A stretch of 64,000 nucleotides of DNA from Butyrivibrio hungatei NK4A153 (GTDB lineage: Bacteria > Bacillota > Clostridia > Lachnospirales > Lachnospiraceae), in the NCBI RefSeq assembly GCF_000424465.1, contig NZ_AUJY01000007.1, positions 1-64,000 of the forward strand, written 5' to 3'. Under the pieces are notes generated by a model. That model worked only from the letters and a program-made list of their open reading frames with translations, was not told the DNA's origin and ran no database searches. Positions 8,132-16,012 of this stretch are shown here, piece by piece; the first letter of the stretch is position 1; each line of letters starts with the position of its first letter. A program made the translations under genes and the position numbers.

Positions 8132-10123
8132 TTAGTCAAGTTTATATTCAAGTACCATTTCTCTCTGAGTTCTCTTTATGAGATATACAATAACACCTGC
8201 AAATACTGCGATTGCAACAAGTCCTGCCGCAAATCCTGCGCCTACAGTTCCTGTTGTAATAAGTGTTCCAATCTGATATACAAGGAAACCAACAGTAAAT
8301 CCGGATGCAAGCTGAAGTCCGATTGCTCCCCAGAGCCACTTGGCAGACTTCATCTCAGAATTCATAGCACCAAGAGCAGCAAAGCAAGGAGGTGTGTAAA
8401 GGTTAAACATAAGATATGCAAGAGCTGCAACCTTAGTGATTCCCATTACTGCCGCAACAGCGTTACCTTCTCCGATAAGCTCAAGTTCTTCCGTATCGAT
8501 AAGATTTGAGATTGCATATACGGTAGCGATTGTTCCTACTACATTTTCCTTCGCAATAAATCCTGTGATAGCTGCTGCCGCAAGCTGCCAGCTCATGACA
8601 CCTACAACAGGAATAAGAAGATAAGCAAAAGGTCCTGCAACACCTGCAAGGATCGATGTTCCTTCCATTCCCTCTTCTACAGGCTGGAAGCTGAAATCAA
8701 ATGTCTGCATGATCTGAACTACAGTATTGCAAACAAGGATAACGGTTCCTGCTTTAACAATGTATGACTTACCTCTCTCAAGCATTGACTTAATCGCAAA
8801 CATAAGGCTCGGAACCTTGTACTCGGGAAGCTCAATGATAAAGAAGCTCTTTCTGTACTTCATACCTGTAATAGCCTTGATAAGAAGTGCTCCGAGAAGG
8901 ATAAGCAATATACCTCCCATATAGCAGATGAAACTTACCCATCTTGATTCAGGGAAAAATGCGCCTGCAAAAAGTGCGATAACAGGAAGCTTGGCTCCGC
9001 AAGGCATAAATGTTGCAAGCATAGCTGTTGCACGTCTTTCTCTCTCATTTCTGATAGTACGGCAAGCCATGATCGCAGGTATACCGCAACCTGTTCCGAT
9101 GATCATAGGAATAACCGACTTTCCTGAAAGACCTACTCTCTTAAAGATAGGATCAAGCACAACAGTTGCTCTTGACATGTATCCACAATCTTCAAGAAGC
9201 GCGATAAGGAAGTACATTACCATAACAAGAGGAAGAAATCCTACAACCGCTCCTACACCGCCGATGATACCATCTACAAGAAGTGCATAAAGAAGCGGAT
9301 TGGCATCTGCCATTGCATCTCCGACCATTCCCTGGAAACTCTCAATCCATCCTGCAAGAATATCCGCAAGCCATGTTCCGACCGTTGTCTGTGAAATATA
9401 GAACACAAGCCACATAATAGCAGCAAAAACAACAATTCCGATAACAGGATGTGTGATCACATTATCGATCGTATCACCGAAGTTCTTATCCTTTGTAAGA
9501 ACCTTACGGTTCTCAACTTCACTTACAATCTTATTTACAAATTCAAAACGCTTTCTGTCAGCCGCTTCAACCGCCGCTTTATCATGAACGTCAACATCTC
9601 CCTGTCTGTAAGGCTCTTTCTGTCCTTTTCCTTCAAGTGATGCCGCAACCTTAACCACATCTTTAAGACCGTTCTCAGATGTTGCAACAGTCTTAATCAC
9701 AGGACATCCGAGCTTTTCTGCCAATGCCTTCTCGTCAATTGAATTGCCCTTTTTGTCATTGGCATCATTCTTGTTGAGTGCAACAACAACAGGAATTCCA
9801 AGTTCAAGGAGCTGCGTTGTAAAGAAAAGGCTTCTGCTTAAGTTAGTTGCATCAACGATATTTATTATCGCGTCAGGATGCTCATTCTTTACATAAGCAC
9901 TTGTGATGCTCTCCTCTGAAGTAAACGGTGACATCGAATATGCACCGGGCAGATCGACAGCGATCAGCTCTTTGTCTCCATCATAATAACTCTTTTTAAT
10001 AGCATGCTCTTTCTTGTCAACAGTAACTCCTGCCCAGTTACCAATCTTCTCGCTCCTTCCCGTCAGAGCGTTGTACATGGTCGTTTTTCCACTGTTGGGA
10101 TTACCTGCCATTGCGATTCTCAT
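8132..10123 (-). CDS. feoB: Ferrous iron transporter FeoB
   Basis: A 663-residue membrane protein that imports Fe(II). The N-terminal G domain shows G1 GNPNSGKTT (residues 7-15), G3 DLPGAYSM, G4 NKND and a G5-like ATSENG, followed by the helical insert. The C-terminal permease has gate motifs including GCGIPA and MPCGAK (with the conserved Cys) and about eight membrane helices. AGGAGG precedes the ATG. The length is slightly below E. coli FeoB, as usual in Firmicutes. It follows feoA by 58 bp. Confidence 0.97.
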   Translation of the reverse strand: MRIAMAGNPNSGKTTMYNALTGRSEKIGNWAGVTVDKKEHAIKKSYYDGDKELIAVDLPGAYSMSPFTSEESITSAYVKNEHPDAIINIVDATNLSRSLFFTTQLLELGIPVVVALNKNDANDKKGNSIDEKALAEKLGCPVIKTVATSENGLKDVVKVAASLEGKGQKEPYRQGDVDVHDKAAVEAADRKRFEFVNKIVSEVENRKVLTKDKNFGDTIDNVITHPVIGIVVFAAIMWLVFYISQTTVGTWLADILAGWIESFQGMVGDAMADANPLLYALLVDGIIGGVGAVVGFLPLVMVMYFLIALLEDCGYMSRATVVLDPIFKRVGLSGKSVIPMIIGTGCGIPAIMACRTIRNERERRATAMLATFMPCGAKLPVIALFAGAFFPESRWVSFICYMGGILLILLGALLIKAITGMKYRKSFFIIELPEYKVPSLMFAIKSMLERGKSYIVKAGTVILVCNTVVQIMQTFDFSFQPVEEGMEGTSILAGVAGPFAYLLIPVVGVMSWQLAAAAITGFIAKENVVGTIATVYAISNLIDTEELELIGEGNAVAAVMGITKVAALAYLMFNLYTPPCFAALGAMNSEMKSAKWLWGAIGLQLASGFTVGFLVYQIGTLITTGTVGAGFAAGLVAIAVFAGVIVYLIKRTQREMVLEYKLD

Positions 10124-10181
10124 TACAATTCCTCCTAAAATCGTTTAAAAAAATTTATGGAAAGCAGATTTCTGCACATCC

Positions 10182-10394
10182 TCAGATATTGATAGCTCCC
10201 GCTAACTCAGGATCGATATTATATCTTGCATCCTTAATAGCGACCACAAGATTACGTTTCTTATCAACAACAGTAATCTTCTCTCCGCTATAACATCCCA
10301 GTGAAAAAAGGAAGCTCTCCATCTCCTCATCTCCACCTGTGTCTATAGCATCAATTATGTATTCCTTACCAAGTTCCGCATCATTAAGTGTCAT
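10182..10394 (-). CDS. feoA: FeoA, SH3-like partner of FeoB
   Basis: A 70-residue protein of the FeoA family: a small beta-barrel with GGDEEMESFLFSLGC, GEKITVV and RNLVVAIKD..YNIDPELAGAI. FeoA is a cytosolic accessory of FeoB. It is the first gene of feoAB, with GGAGGG six bases before the start and a sigma-A promoter plus operator immediately upstream. Confidence 0.95.
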   Translation of the reverse strand: MTLNDAELGKEYIIDAIDTGGDEEMESFLFSLGCYSGEKITVVDKKRNLVVAIKDARYNIDPELAGAINI

Positions 10395-10434
10395 ATTACC
10401 CTCCTGTAACTCGAGTTAGCATCATACAATCATT

Positions 10435-10488
10435 ATTAGCTTATGCTAACCTCAAACATAGAATATTCTTATTAAGAATGTTTGTCAA
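10435..10488 (-). promoter_or_regulatory. feoAB promoter and operator
   Basis: Read on the minus strand: -35 TTGACA (10483-10488), exact 17-bp spacer, -10 TATTCT (10460-10465), then the operator ATTAGCTTATGCTAAC (10435-10450, plus strand; one half-site base differs). A further half-site GTTAGC at 10415 and a 12-bp palindrome TAACTCGAGTTA (10407-10418) lie closer to feoA. A repressor on these sites would cover the start of transcription. Confidence 0.75.
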
Positions 10489-10528
10489 TAGCATAATCGC
10501 AAAAACATTTCTATCCACCAAACCGCAG

Positions 10529-10614
10529 AAAAAATGCCGCATTGGCAAGATGCGGCATTTTGTGTAGGAGATTTCTGTAAACATACGTATGTCACACGTT
10601 AGATTTACCTAACT
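10529..10614 (-). ncRNA. Candidate iron-regulated small RNA
   Basis: Predicted transcript of about 86 nt. It would start near 10614, seven bases past a -10 box at 10621-10626. It ends at a strong intrinsic terminator: 11-bp stem 10532-10542 with 10550-10560 and a T6 run on the minus strand. The body contains the 12-bp palindrome ACATACGTATGT (10581-10592) and the single-stranded stretch UCUCCU (complement of 10566-10571), which is complementary to a Shine-Dalgarno sequence. No ORF of note is inside. It could instead be an attenuated feoAB leader, since feoA lies downstream on the same strand. Confidence 0.5.
10598..10613. promoter_or_regulatory. GTTAG-N6-CTAAC operator
   Basis: GTTAGATTTACCTAAC, located just at or after the predicted start of the small RNA. 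One of four closely spaced sites between feoA and the Tp47-like gene. Confidence 0.7.
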
Positions 10615-10620
10615 GCGTTC

Positions 10621-10649
10621 ATGTTAGCACTTGCTAACTTCTTTGTCAA
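10621..10649 (-). promoter_or_regulatory. Sigma-A promoter with operator in the spacer
   Basis: Minus strand: perfect -35 TTGACA (10644-10649), 17-bp spacer, -10 TAACAT (10621-10626). The operator GTTAGCACTTGCTAAC (10623-10638) fills the spacer and most of the -10, so binding would block RNA polymerase. It points at the candidate small RNA. Confidence 0.7.
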
Positions 10650-10658
10650 CACTTTTCC

Positions 10659-10674
10659 GTTAGTTTCTGGTAAC
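10659..10674. promoter_or_regulatory. Degenerate operator copy
   Basis: GTTAGTTTCTGGTAAC: one arm is perfect and the other has one changed base. It lies just upstream of the minus-strand promoter at 10621-10649. Confidence 0.45.
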
Positions 10675-10745
10675 CATTTACAATTTTTTGTCTATTTTGC
10701 TCATATCAAAGCCGCGAAATCTATGATAGACTTCACTGGTGACTG

Positions 10746-10761
10746 GTTAGCACTCGCTAAC
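10746..10761. promoter_or_regulatory. GTTAG-N6-CTAAC operator of the Tp47-like/reductase operon
   Basis: GTTAGCACTCGCTAAC, 36 bp before the start at 10797. TAACAT at 10757-10762 can serve as the -10, as in the small-RNA and flavodoxin promoters, but the -35 is poor. Confidence 0.7.
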
Positions 10762-10796
10762 ATATTATTTTTCTACTTAAGAGAGGAGCTATAAAT

Positions 10797-12182
10797 ATGA
10801 AAATCAAAGTTTTGTCAGTCATCTTCTCTGCTATTCTTGTATTATCTCTTACAGGATGCGGAAAAGACGGCGTGGATTCATCCGCTTCCGATACCGGTAG
10901 CAGCACCACAGAAGTAGCCGATAATGCAACCGACAGTACAAGTGTCAGTGGAACATTTGTAAAAATGAATATTCCTTACGGAGATTTCTTTGCAAATGAA
11001 TTCGAAGGCGGCGAAGGAGTTGATGCCGTATCAAGTGCGACCATGAATAAAGCCGCTAATGACAAACTCACAGGCGGTACCTATCACCTTAAAGATAACA
11101 GTATGATCTTAGGTGTCAGCTTTCCCGTCTGCATTCCTGAAGGAACTGAAATTGACGATAGCTTAAAGGTCAATGACGAAGCATCCTTATATGATGCTGC
11201 CGACTACTCTTATGTCGAGCTTGCAGAAATTCCAAAGAATTATAAAGAACTTTCAAAAGATTCTTCCGGAAAATATTCATTCAGTAAAACCATCGGTGAT
11301 ACCGAGGATCTTTCTTTATCCGAAGCAAGCATAAATACAGCCACACACTGGGGTGACTATGAGATTGATCTTGATGAATCACTTTCTTCACAGGTCGTAT
11401 CTGCCGCAACCATTCATACAACAGAAGGAAAGACTTACGGAATGCGTTCACTTGAAAATGTATGGCGCGGCTTTGAGATTGCATTTGCAACAACAGAAAG
11501 CTATAAAGAGCCACACGGCAACACTGTTGCATATCTTCCGTATGCAGATCTTCCCGGAAAGACAATCGACGAGATCGTACTTTATACACCGGAAGGCGTA
11601 AAAAAAGCAAGTGTTAACCTCTATCTTCCTTTGAAATTCGATAACGAGATAACTGCTGCCGATGCAGCACTTACAAGTAATACAACTACCGTTAAAACAA
11701 GCGGTTTCCCTGAAGACTACGAGCCCGAATATTCAGTTGATGGTGACAGCAGCGATATCACATGTGACGGAACAAATATCACATGGAAAGAAGCCCTTGC
11801 AGGTAAATACACTCTTACCATAAGCGATAAGTCAGGTGTCTACGCACCTTATACAACCGATTTTGTTCTTTCAACAGACAAAGCTGTTGCAAAAGCCGAT
11901 AAAGACGGTATAGTGAAAGCTGATGGTGTTTCAGACGAAGAGTTTGCCGCATATATCAAGAACATCGAAGCTTATGACGTCAGCGGCAACGAAGTATCCG
12001 GAACAGGCCATAAAGGCGCAAAGCTCATCAAAGAAGACGGCACTGTCGACAAGACTGTCTCAAATGTTTTTGACAAGACAGGTACATTTAAAGTAATTGT
12101 AAAATCTTCGGGATATCCCGATGTCACACTTGATGTTGATATCACCGAAGTGGCTCCCGCAAAAGAAGAGCCAAAGAAATAA
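10797..12182 (+). CDS. Tp47-like surface lipoprotein with an FMN-attachment-like motif
   Basis: A 461-residue lipoprotein: signal peptide and lipobox LTGC (Cys21), then a Ser/Thr-rich linker. The segment IPYGDFFANEF followed by DAVSSAT (residues 76-82) parallels the treponemal lipoprotein Tp47 (YADYWAGEL ... FDAVSRAT). The middle has strand-rich regions, and from about residue 290 there are Ig-like repeats as in Tp47. DAVSSAT also fits the D-x-x-S-[GS]-A-T sequence around the flavin-bearing Thr of FMN-binding domains, so Thr82 may carry FMN; this is inference. It is the first gene of a plus-strand operon with the ferric-reductase-like protein, behind an operator. Confidence 0.65.
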   Translation: MKIKVLSVIFSAILVLSLTGCGKDGVDSSASDTGSSTTEVADNATDSTSVSGTFVKMNIPYGDFFANEFEGGEGVDAVSSATMNKAANDKLTGGTYHLKDNSMILGVSFPVCIPEGTEIDDSLKVNDEASLYDAADYSYVELAEIPKNYKELSKDSSGKYSFSKTIGDTEDLSLSEASINTATHWGDYEIDLDESLSSQVVSAATIHTTEGKTYGMRSLENVWRGFEIAFATTESYKEPHGNTVAYLPYADLPGKTIDEIVLYTPEGVKKASVNLYLPLKFDNEITAADAALTSNTTTVKTSGFPEDYEPEYSVDGDSSDITCDGTNITWKEALAGKYTLTISDKSGVYAPYTTDFVLSTDKAVAKADKDGIVKADGVSDEEFAAYIKNIEAYDVSGNEVSGTGHKGAKLIKEDGTVDKTVSNVFDKTGTFKVIVKSSGYPDVTLDVDITEVAPAKEEPKK

Positions 12183-12226
12183 CATAGAAATAACAGATAT
12201 ATTTTTTCAAAAAGGAGCAATATTGC

Positions 12227-13300
12227 ATGATTATTTTCATATCCTTACTGACAGCCATATTATTTGTTCTCCTGTTTGAAAAACCGCTGCAAAAAAATCC
12301 AATGCCCTTTTATGTGATTTTTTCAATCCTTTCCCTTGCAACAATCATCTTACAGTTGCAGGGGATAACCCCCGGCGGTTTTGTAGGAACATACATATTT
12401 CCCATGTTCACAAAAGCAGGTCTTGCCACCTCGTTTTTTGTCCTGGTAATGTATGCGGCAACATTTAAAAACGGATCGCAGCCAATAAAGCTCCTTATGT
12501 CTATAAGAGGGCCGCTGTCGATAATCGCATCAATTCTGGCTTTGGGACACGTTTTTTCTTTTTCTGCCCTGTTATCTCCAAATGCATCCGCACTGTATAT
12601 CTTTTCAGTTATCATGCTGTGCATCATGATTCCTCTGTTCATTACATCTTTTATTAAGATCAGAAAAAAAATGAATCCGAAGGCCTGGAAAAAATTACAG
12701 CGTTTTGCATATATCTTTTACCCAATGATCTATGTACACATACTCTTGCTGTATGTAAAAGTCGCACTGAGAGGCGATTCAAGATCCGCTCTGAATATCT
12801 TTGTGTATTCAATCATATTCTTGTGGTATTTTATCTGTCGCCCTCTAAAGGCTTACAGCGCTTCTCACAAGGACTTTAACCTTGATAAATACAGATATAT
12901 ATCACTCATCCTTGTTACTTTTGTTTCGCTTATCTTCTATCTTTATATAACCACCGTTTCGAATCCCAAAAATGTTTCGGATGATATGAGCACAACTTCC
13001 GAAAGCACCGAATCAAGCACAAACTCATTATCAGTCACCGACGGTGTTTACAGCGCTACGAGCTTTGGATACACAGGAGATATAACGGTTGAGATAAAAG
13101 TAGAAAACGGAGAAGTTACCGATATTACTCTTCCCGATTACGAAGATGAAAGTGACTACAAGCATTATTCAGAGGAACTGGTTGATAAGATAAAGCAAGA
13201 TCCTCTTGCAGATTTCGATACCGTAAGCGGTGCAACCTTTTCAACCGGGGCTGTAAAAGATGCTTACAATGAAGCACTTAAACAAGCAGGTTTGAAATAA
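12227..13300 (+). CDS. Ferric-reductase-like membrane protein with C-terminal FMN-binding domain
   Basis: About six to seven membrane helices in residues 1-240 match the ferric-reductase-like (MsrQ/COG2717) type. A Ser/Thr-rich linker and an extracytoplasmic FMN_bind domain (about residues 270-357) follow. That domain has DGVYSATSFGYTGDI, VENGEVTDITL and the flavinylation motif DTVSGATFS, whose Thr (about 337) would take FMN from ApbE. The protein should pass electrons across the membrane to a surface acceptor, possibly the Tp47-like lipoprotein or ferric complexes. AAAGGAG precedes the start. No apbE gene is in the window. Confidence 0.82.
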   Translation: MIIFISLLTAILFVLLFEKPLQKNPMPFYVIFSILSLATIILQLQGITPGGFVGTYIFPMFTKAGLATSFFVLVMYAATFKNGSQPIKLLMSIRGPLSIIASILALGHVFSFSALLSPNASALYIFSVIMLCIMIPLFITSFIKIRKKMNPKAWKKLQRFAYIFYPMIYVHILLLYVKVALRGDSRSALNIFVYSIIFLWYFICRPLKAYSASHKDFNLDKYRYISLILVTFVSLIFYLYITTVSNPKNVSDDMSTTSESTESSTNSLSVTDGVYSATSFGYTGDITVEIKVENGEVTDITLPDYEDESDYKHYSEELVDKIKQDPLADFDTVSGATFSTGAVKDAYNEALKQAGLK

Positions 13301-13460
13301 CTTTTTTGCATTATTGGCCAAAAGTTTTGTTGTTGAGAAATCTTCTCGTTTGCAATGCCGCACATATCTTCCATTTGAAATTCTATCTTCCTATAATGAT
13401 TAATTACCAAAACATTAAATGATATGCGCATTTTTATAAAATGCACAGAAAGGATAACTT

Positions 13461-13742
13461 ATGATCAAGTGGAGTACAGTTGGAAAGATAGCCTGTGGAT
13501 TTTTGGTTGGAACGGCAGGAGTTAAAATTCTTGGAAGCAATGATGCAAAGAAATGCTACACTCATATAACCGCCGCTGCATATCGTTGCAAAGATTCAGT
13601 TATGGAAACATATACGAACATCAAGGAAAACTGCCAGGATATCAGCGCTGACGCAAAAGAGATCAATGAAAACAGATATGCCAAAGAAAGAGAAAAAGAA
13701 ATCGCTGATGCCAAAGCCGTCCTTGAAAATGCAGGAGTATAA
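13461..13742 (+). CDS. Small DUF6110-like protein next to a P-type ATPase
   Basis: A 93-residue protein: a short hydrophobic N-terminal helix (IACGFLVGTAGVKIL), a CYTHITAAAYRCKDSVMETY segment with two cysteines, and a charged C-terminal coiled coil. I recognise the pattern as that of small clostridial proteins encoded just before heavy-metal P-type ATPases (DUF6110, from memory). The ATPase starts 14 bp downstream, so it is probably a membrane-associated partner or metal-delivery protein. AGAAAGGA is a good ribosome site. Confidence 0.65.
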   Translation: MIKWSTVGKIACGFLVGTAGVKILGSNDAKKCYTHITAAAYRCKDSVMETYTNIKENCQDISADAKEINENRYAKEREKEIADAKAVLENAGV

Positions 13743-13756
13743 GCAAGAGGCGCTAT

Positions 13757-15832
13757 ATGAGATGTAAAATACTTCATGAATCAAAAGAAAGAATGAGAGT
13801 CCATTTATACCGGTCGCACATGACGCCTTTCGAAGCCGACCGACTTGAGTATTATCTGGACTCTTTTGATTATGTAAAAAAAGTTTCTGTAAACGAAAGA
13901 ACATCGAATGCCATCATATTTTTTGACCAAAACAAACGTGATGAAGTCCTATCTTCGCTCGCGAGTTTTGACATTATAAATACCGAGGTTGCGGTCCCCG
14001 AACATACAGGGCGCGAACTTCGCATAGAATATGAAGATGAGATGTTCTTTCATATTGCACGAAAAGTACTGAACAGGCTGTTCCTGCCCGCTTCTATCGG
14101 CAGGCTGATAATCATTTGGAAAGCTATTCCGTATATCATCAGTGGTATTAAAACTCTTCTGCAGGGGAAACTCGAAGTATCTGTTCTTGACGCTACAAGT
14201 ATAGGTGTTTCCTTACTTCGAGGAGATCACAATACCGCAGGTTCCGTAATCTTTCTTCTGAAAATCGGCGAGATAATGGAAGAATGGACACACAGAAAAT
14301 CAGTTGACGACCTTGCAAGGGCTATGTCACTTAATATAGACAAAGTCTGGGTTATAACAGATGATTCTCAGGAAATTCTTGTAAATATTTCCGATGTAAA
14401 AATTGGTGACAACATAGTGGTCCGCACAGGAAGCATGATTCCTTTGGACGGAATTGTTTTACACGGCGATGCCTCCGTTAATCAGGCGGCAATGACAGGC
14501 GAATCCGCTCCCGTTCATAAAACAATCGATTCCCTCGTATATGCGGGAACCGTTCTCGAAGAAGGAGAACTTATCATCTCTGTTCAAAAAGCTCAGGGCT
14601 CGGGAAGATATGACCGAATCGTAACAATGATCGAAGAGTCGGAAAAACTCAAATCAGACACCGAAGCACATGCTTCCCACCTCGCAGACAGGCTTGTTCC
14701 TTACACATTTGATGCAACTCTCCTTACATGGCTGTTTACACGGGATGCCACAAAAGCTACATCTATTCTGATGGTGGATTTCTGCTGTGCACTTAAATTG
14801 TCCATACCTATTGCCGTTCTTTCCGCAATGCGCGAAGCCGGAAATCATAAAATCTCGGTTAAAGGTGGCAAATTCATGGAAGCCGTAGCCGATGCAACAA
14901 CAATTGTTTTCGACAAGACAGGTACGCTTACTTATGCCAATCCCAAAGTCCATGATGTTATAACATTTAACGGCACGGATGCGGATGAAATGCTAAGGCT
15001 CGCAGCATGCCTTGAAGAGCACTATCCTCACTCAATCGCCAATGCCGTTGTTAAAGCTGCCAAAGATAAAAACCTGTCTCACGAAGAAAAACATACTAAG
15101 GCTGTGTACATCGTCGCACATGGAATTTCAAGTACCATCGATAATCAGAAAGTATGTATCGGAAGCCATCATTTCATTTTCGAAGATGAAGGATGCACTA
15201 TTCCCAAAACAGAAAAAGAACGCTTTGACAATCTTCCAAATGAATATTCGCACCTATATATGGCAATAGGCGGAGTTTTGTCAGCCGTCATACTTATAGA
15301 AGATCCGATCAGAGAAGAAGCTCCGTCAGTTATAAAGAAGCTAAAGAACATCGGATTTGAAAATATCGTAATGATGACAGGCGACAGCGAAAGAACTGCC
15401 GCATCGGTCGCTTCAAAAACGGGTGTGACCAGGTATTTCTCAGAAGTTCTGCCTGAAGACAAAGCTGCATTTATCAAAGCGGAACACGAAGCAGGACGAA
15501 AAGTCATAATGGTCGGCGACGGAATAAACGACTCTCCCGCTCTCTCCGAAGCTGATGCCGGAATAGCCGTAAGCACAGGTGCTTCAATCGCAAGAGAAAT
15601 TGCCGATATCACCATTTCTTCCGATGACTTGTCTGTACTCATAACTTTAAAAGAACTAAGCAGCAAACTGATGGACAGAATTGACTTTAACTATCGTACA
15701 ATACTTGGATTCAACTCATTCCTCATCCTTATGGGAATGTTTGGAATATTCAGCCCCACAACAACGTCACTTCTGCATAACACATCAACGGTTGCACTAA
15801 GCATTAAGAGCATGACAGATTTGCTGGAATAA
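13757..15832 (+). CDS. P1B-type heavy-metal-translocating ATPase
   Basis: A 691-residue cation pump. It starts with a degenerate HMA-like domain (about 1-75) that has no CxxC. Later come membrane helices, the actuator motif MTGESA, phosphorylation site DKTGT (Asp near 388), and hinge GDGINDSPAL. The membrane metal site reads CCALKLSIP in place of the usual CPC/SPC/APC, so metal choice cannot be taken from standard P1B rules. The soluble-loop HP motif is visible in EEHYPHSIA. It closes the operator-controlled plus-strand operon with the FMN proteins, which suggests a role in iron or related metal balance. Confidence 0.85.
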   Translation: MRCKILHESKERMRVHLYRSHMTPFEADRLEYYLDSFDYVKKVSVNERTSNAIIFFDQNKRDEVLSSLASFDIINTEVAVPEHTGRELRIEYEDEMFFHIARKVLNRLFLPASIGRLIIIWKAIPYIISGIKTLLQGKLEVSVLDATSIGVSLLRGDHNTAGSVIFLLKIGEIMEEWTHRKSVDDLARAMSLNIDKVWVITDDSQEILVNISDVKIGDNIVVRTGSMIPLDGIVLHGDASVNQAAMTGESAPVHKTIDSLVYAGTVLEEGELIISVQKAQGSGRYDRIVTMIEESEKLKSDTEAHASHLADRLVPYTFDATLLTWLFTRDATKATSILMVDFCCALKLSIPIAVLSAMREAGNHKISVKGGKFMEAVADATTIVFDKTGTLTYANPKVHDVITFNGTDADEMLRLAACLEEHYPHSIANAVVKAAKDKNLSHEEKHTKAVYIVAHGISSTIDNQKVCIGSHHFIFEDEGCTIPKTEKERFDNLPNEYSHLYMAIGGVLSAVILIEDPIREEAPSVIKKLKNIGFENIVMMTGDSERTAASVASKTGVTRYFSEVLPEDKAAFIKAEHEAGRKVIMVGDGINDSPALSEADAGIAVSTGASIAREIADITISSDDLSVLITLKELSSKLMDRIDFNYRTILGFNSFLILMGMFGIFSPTTTSLLHNTSTVALSIKSMTDLLE

Positions 15833-15869
15833 AAATGTGTTATGCCAAGTTTATTTAGAAATAATAGCT

Positions 15870-15904
15870 GTACCGAGTAGCTAAAATTATAGCTACTCGG
15901 GTAC
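15870..15904 (+). terminator. Hairpin after the P-type ATPase gene
   Basis: About 14 bp of stem with one bulge (15870-15883 with 15890-15904) and loop AAATTA, 38 nt past the stop. No T-run follows on the plus strand, so termination efficiency is uncertain. Confidence 0.5.
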
Positions 15905-15935
15905 AGAAACACTTACTGGAAATTTCCTTGTATTT

Positions 15936-15970
15936 AAAAAAAATGCAGCAGACCATTTCTGATCTACTGC
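15936..15970 (-). terminator. Intrinsic terminator of the PD-(D/E)XK gene
   Basis: A stem formed by 15945-15954 and 15961-15970 (with wobbles), followed on the minus strand by T8 (complement of 15936-15943). It lies 43 nt after the stop at 16013. Confidence 0.75.
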
Positions 15971-16012
15971 TCTAAGTGCATAATAATTATTCAATCACAA
16001 AAAACAGAGTGA

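Noticed and set aside
10395..10796. Classical Fur box (TGATAAT-type 7-1-7) at the feo promoter
   Set aside because: No good match is present. The repeated element there is GTTAG-N6-CTAAC.
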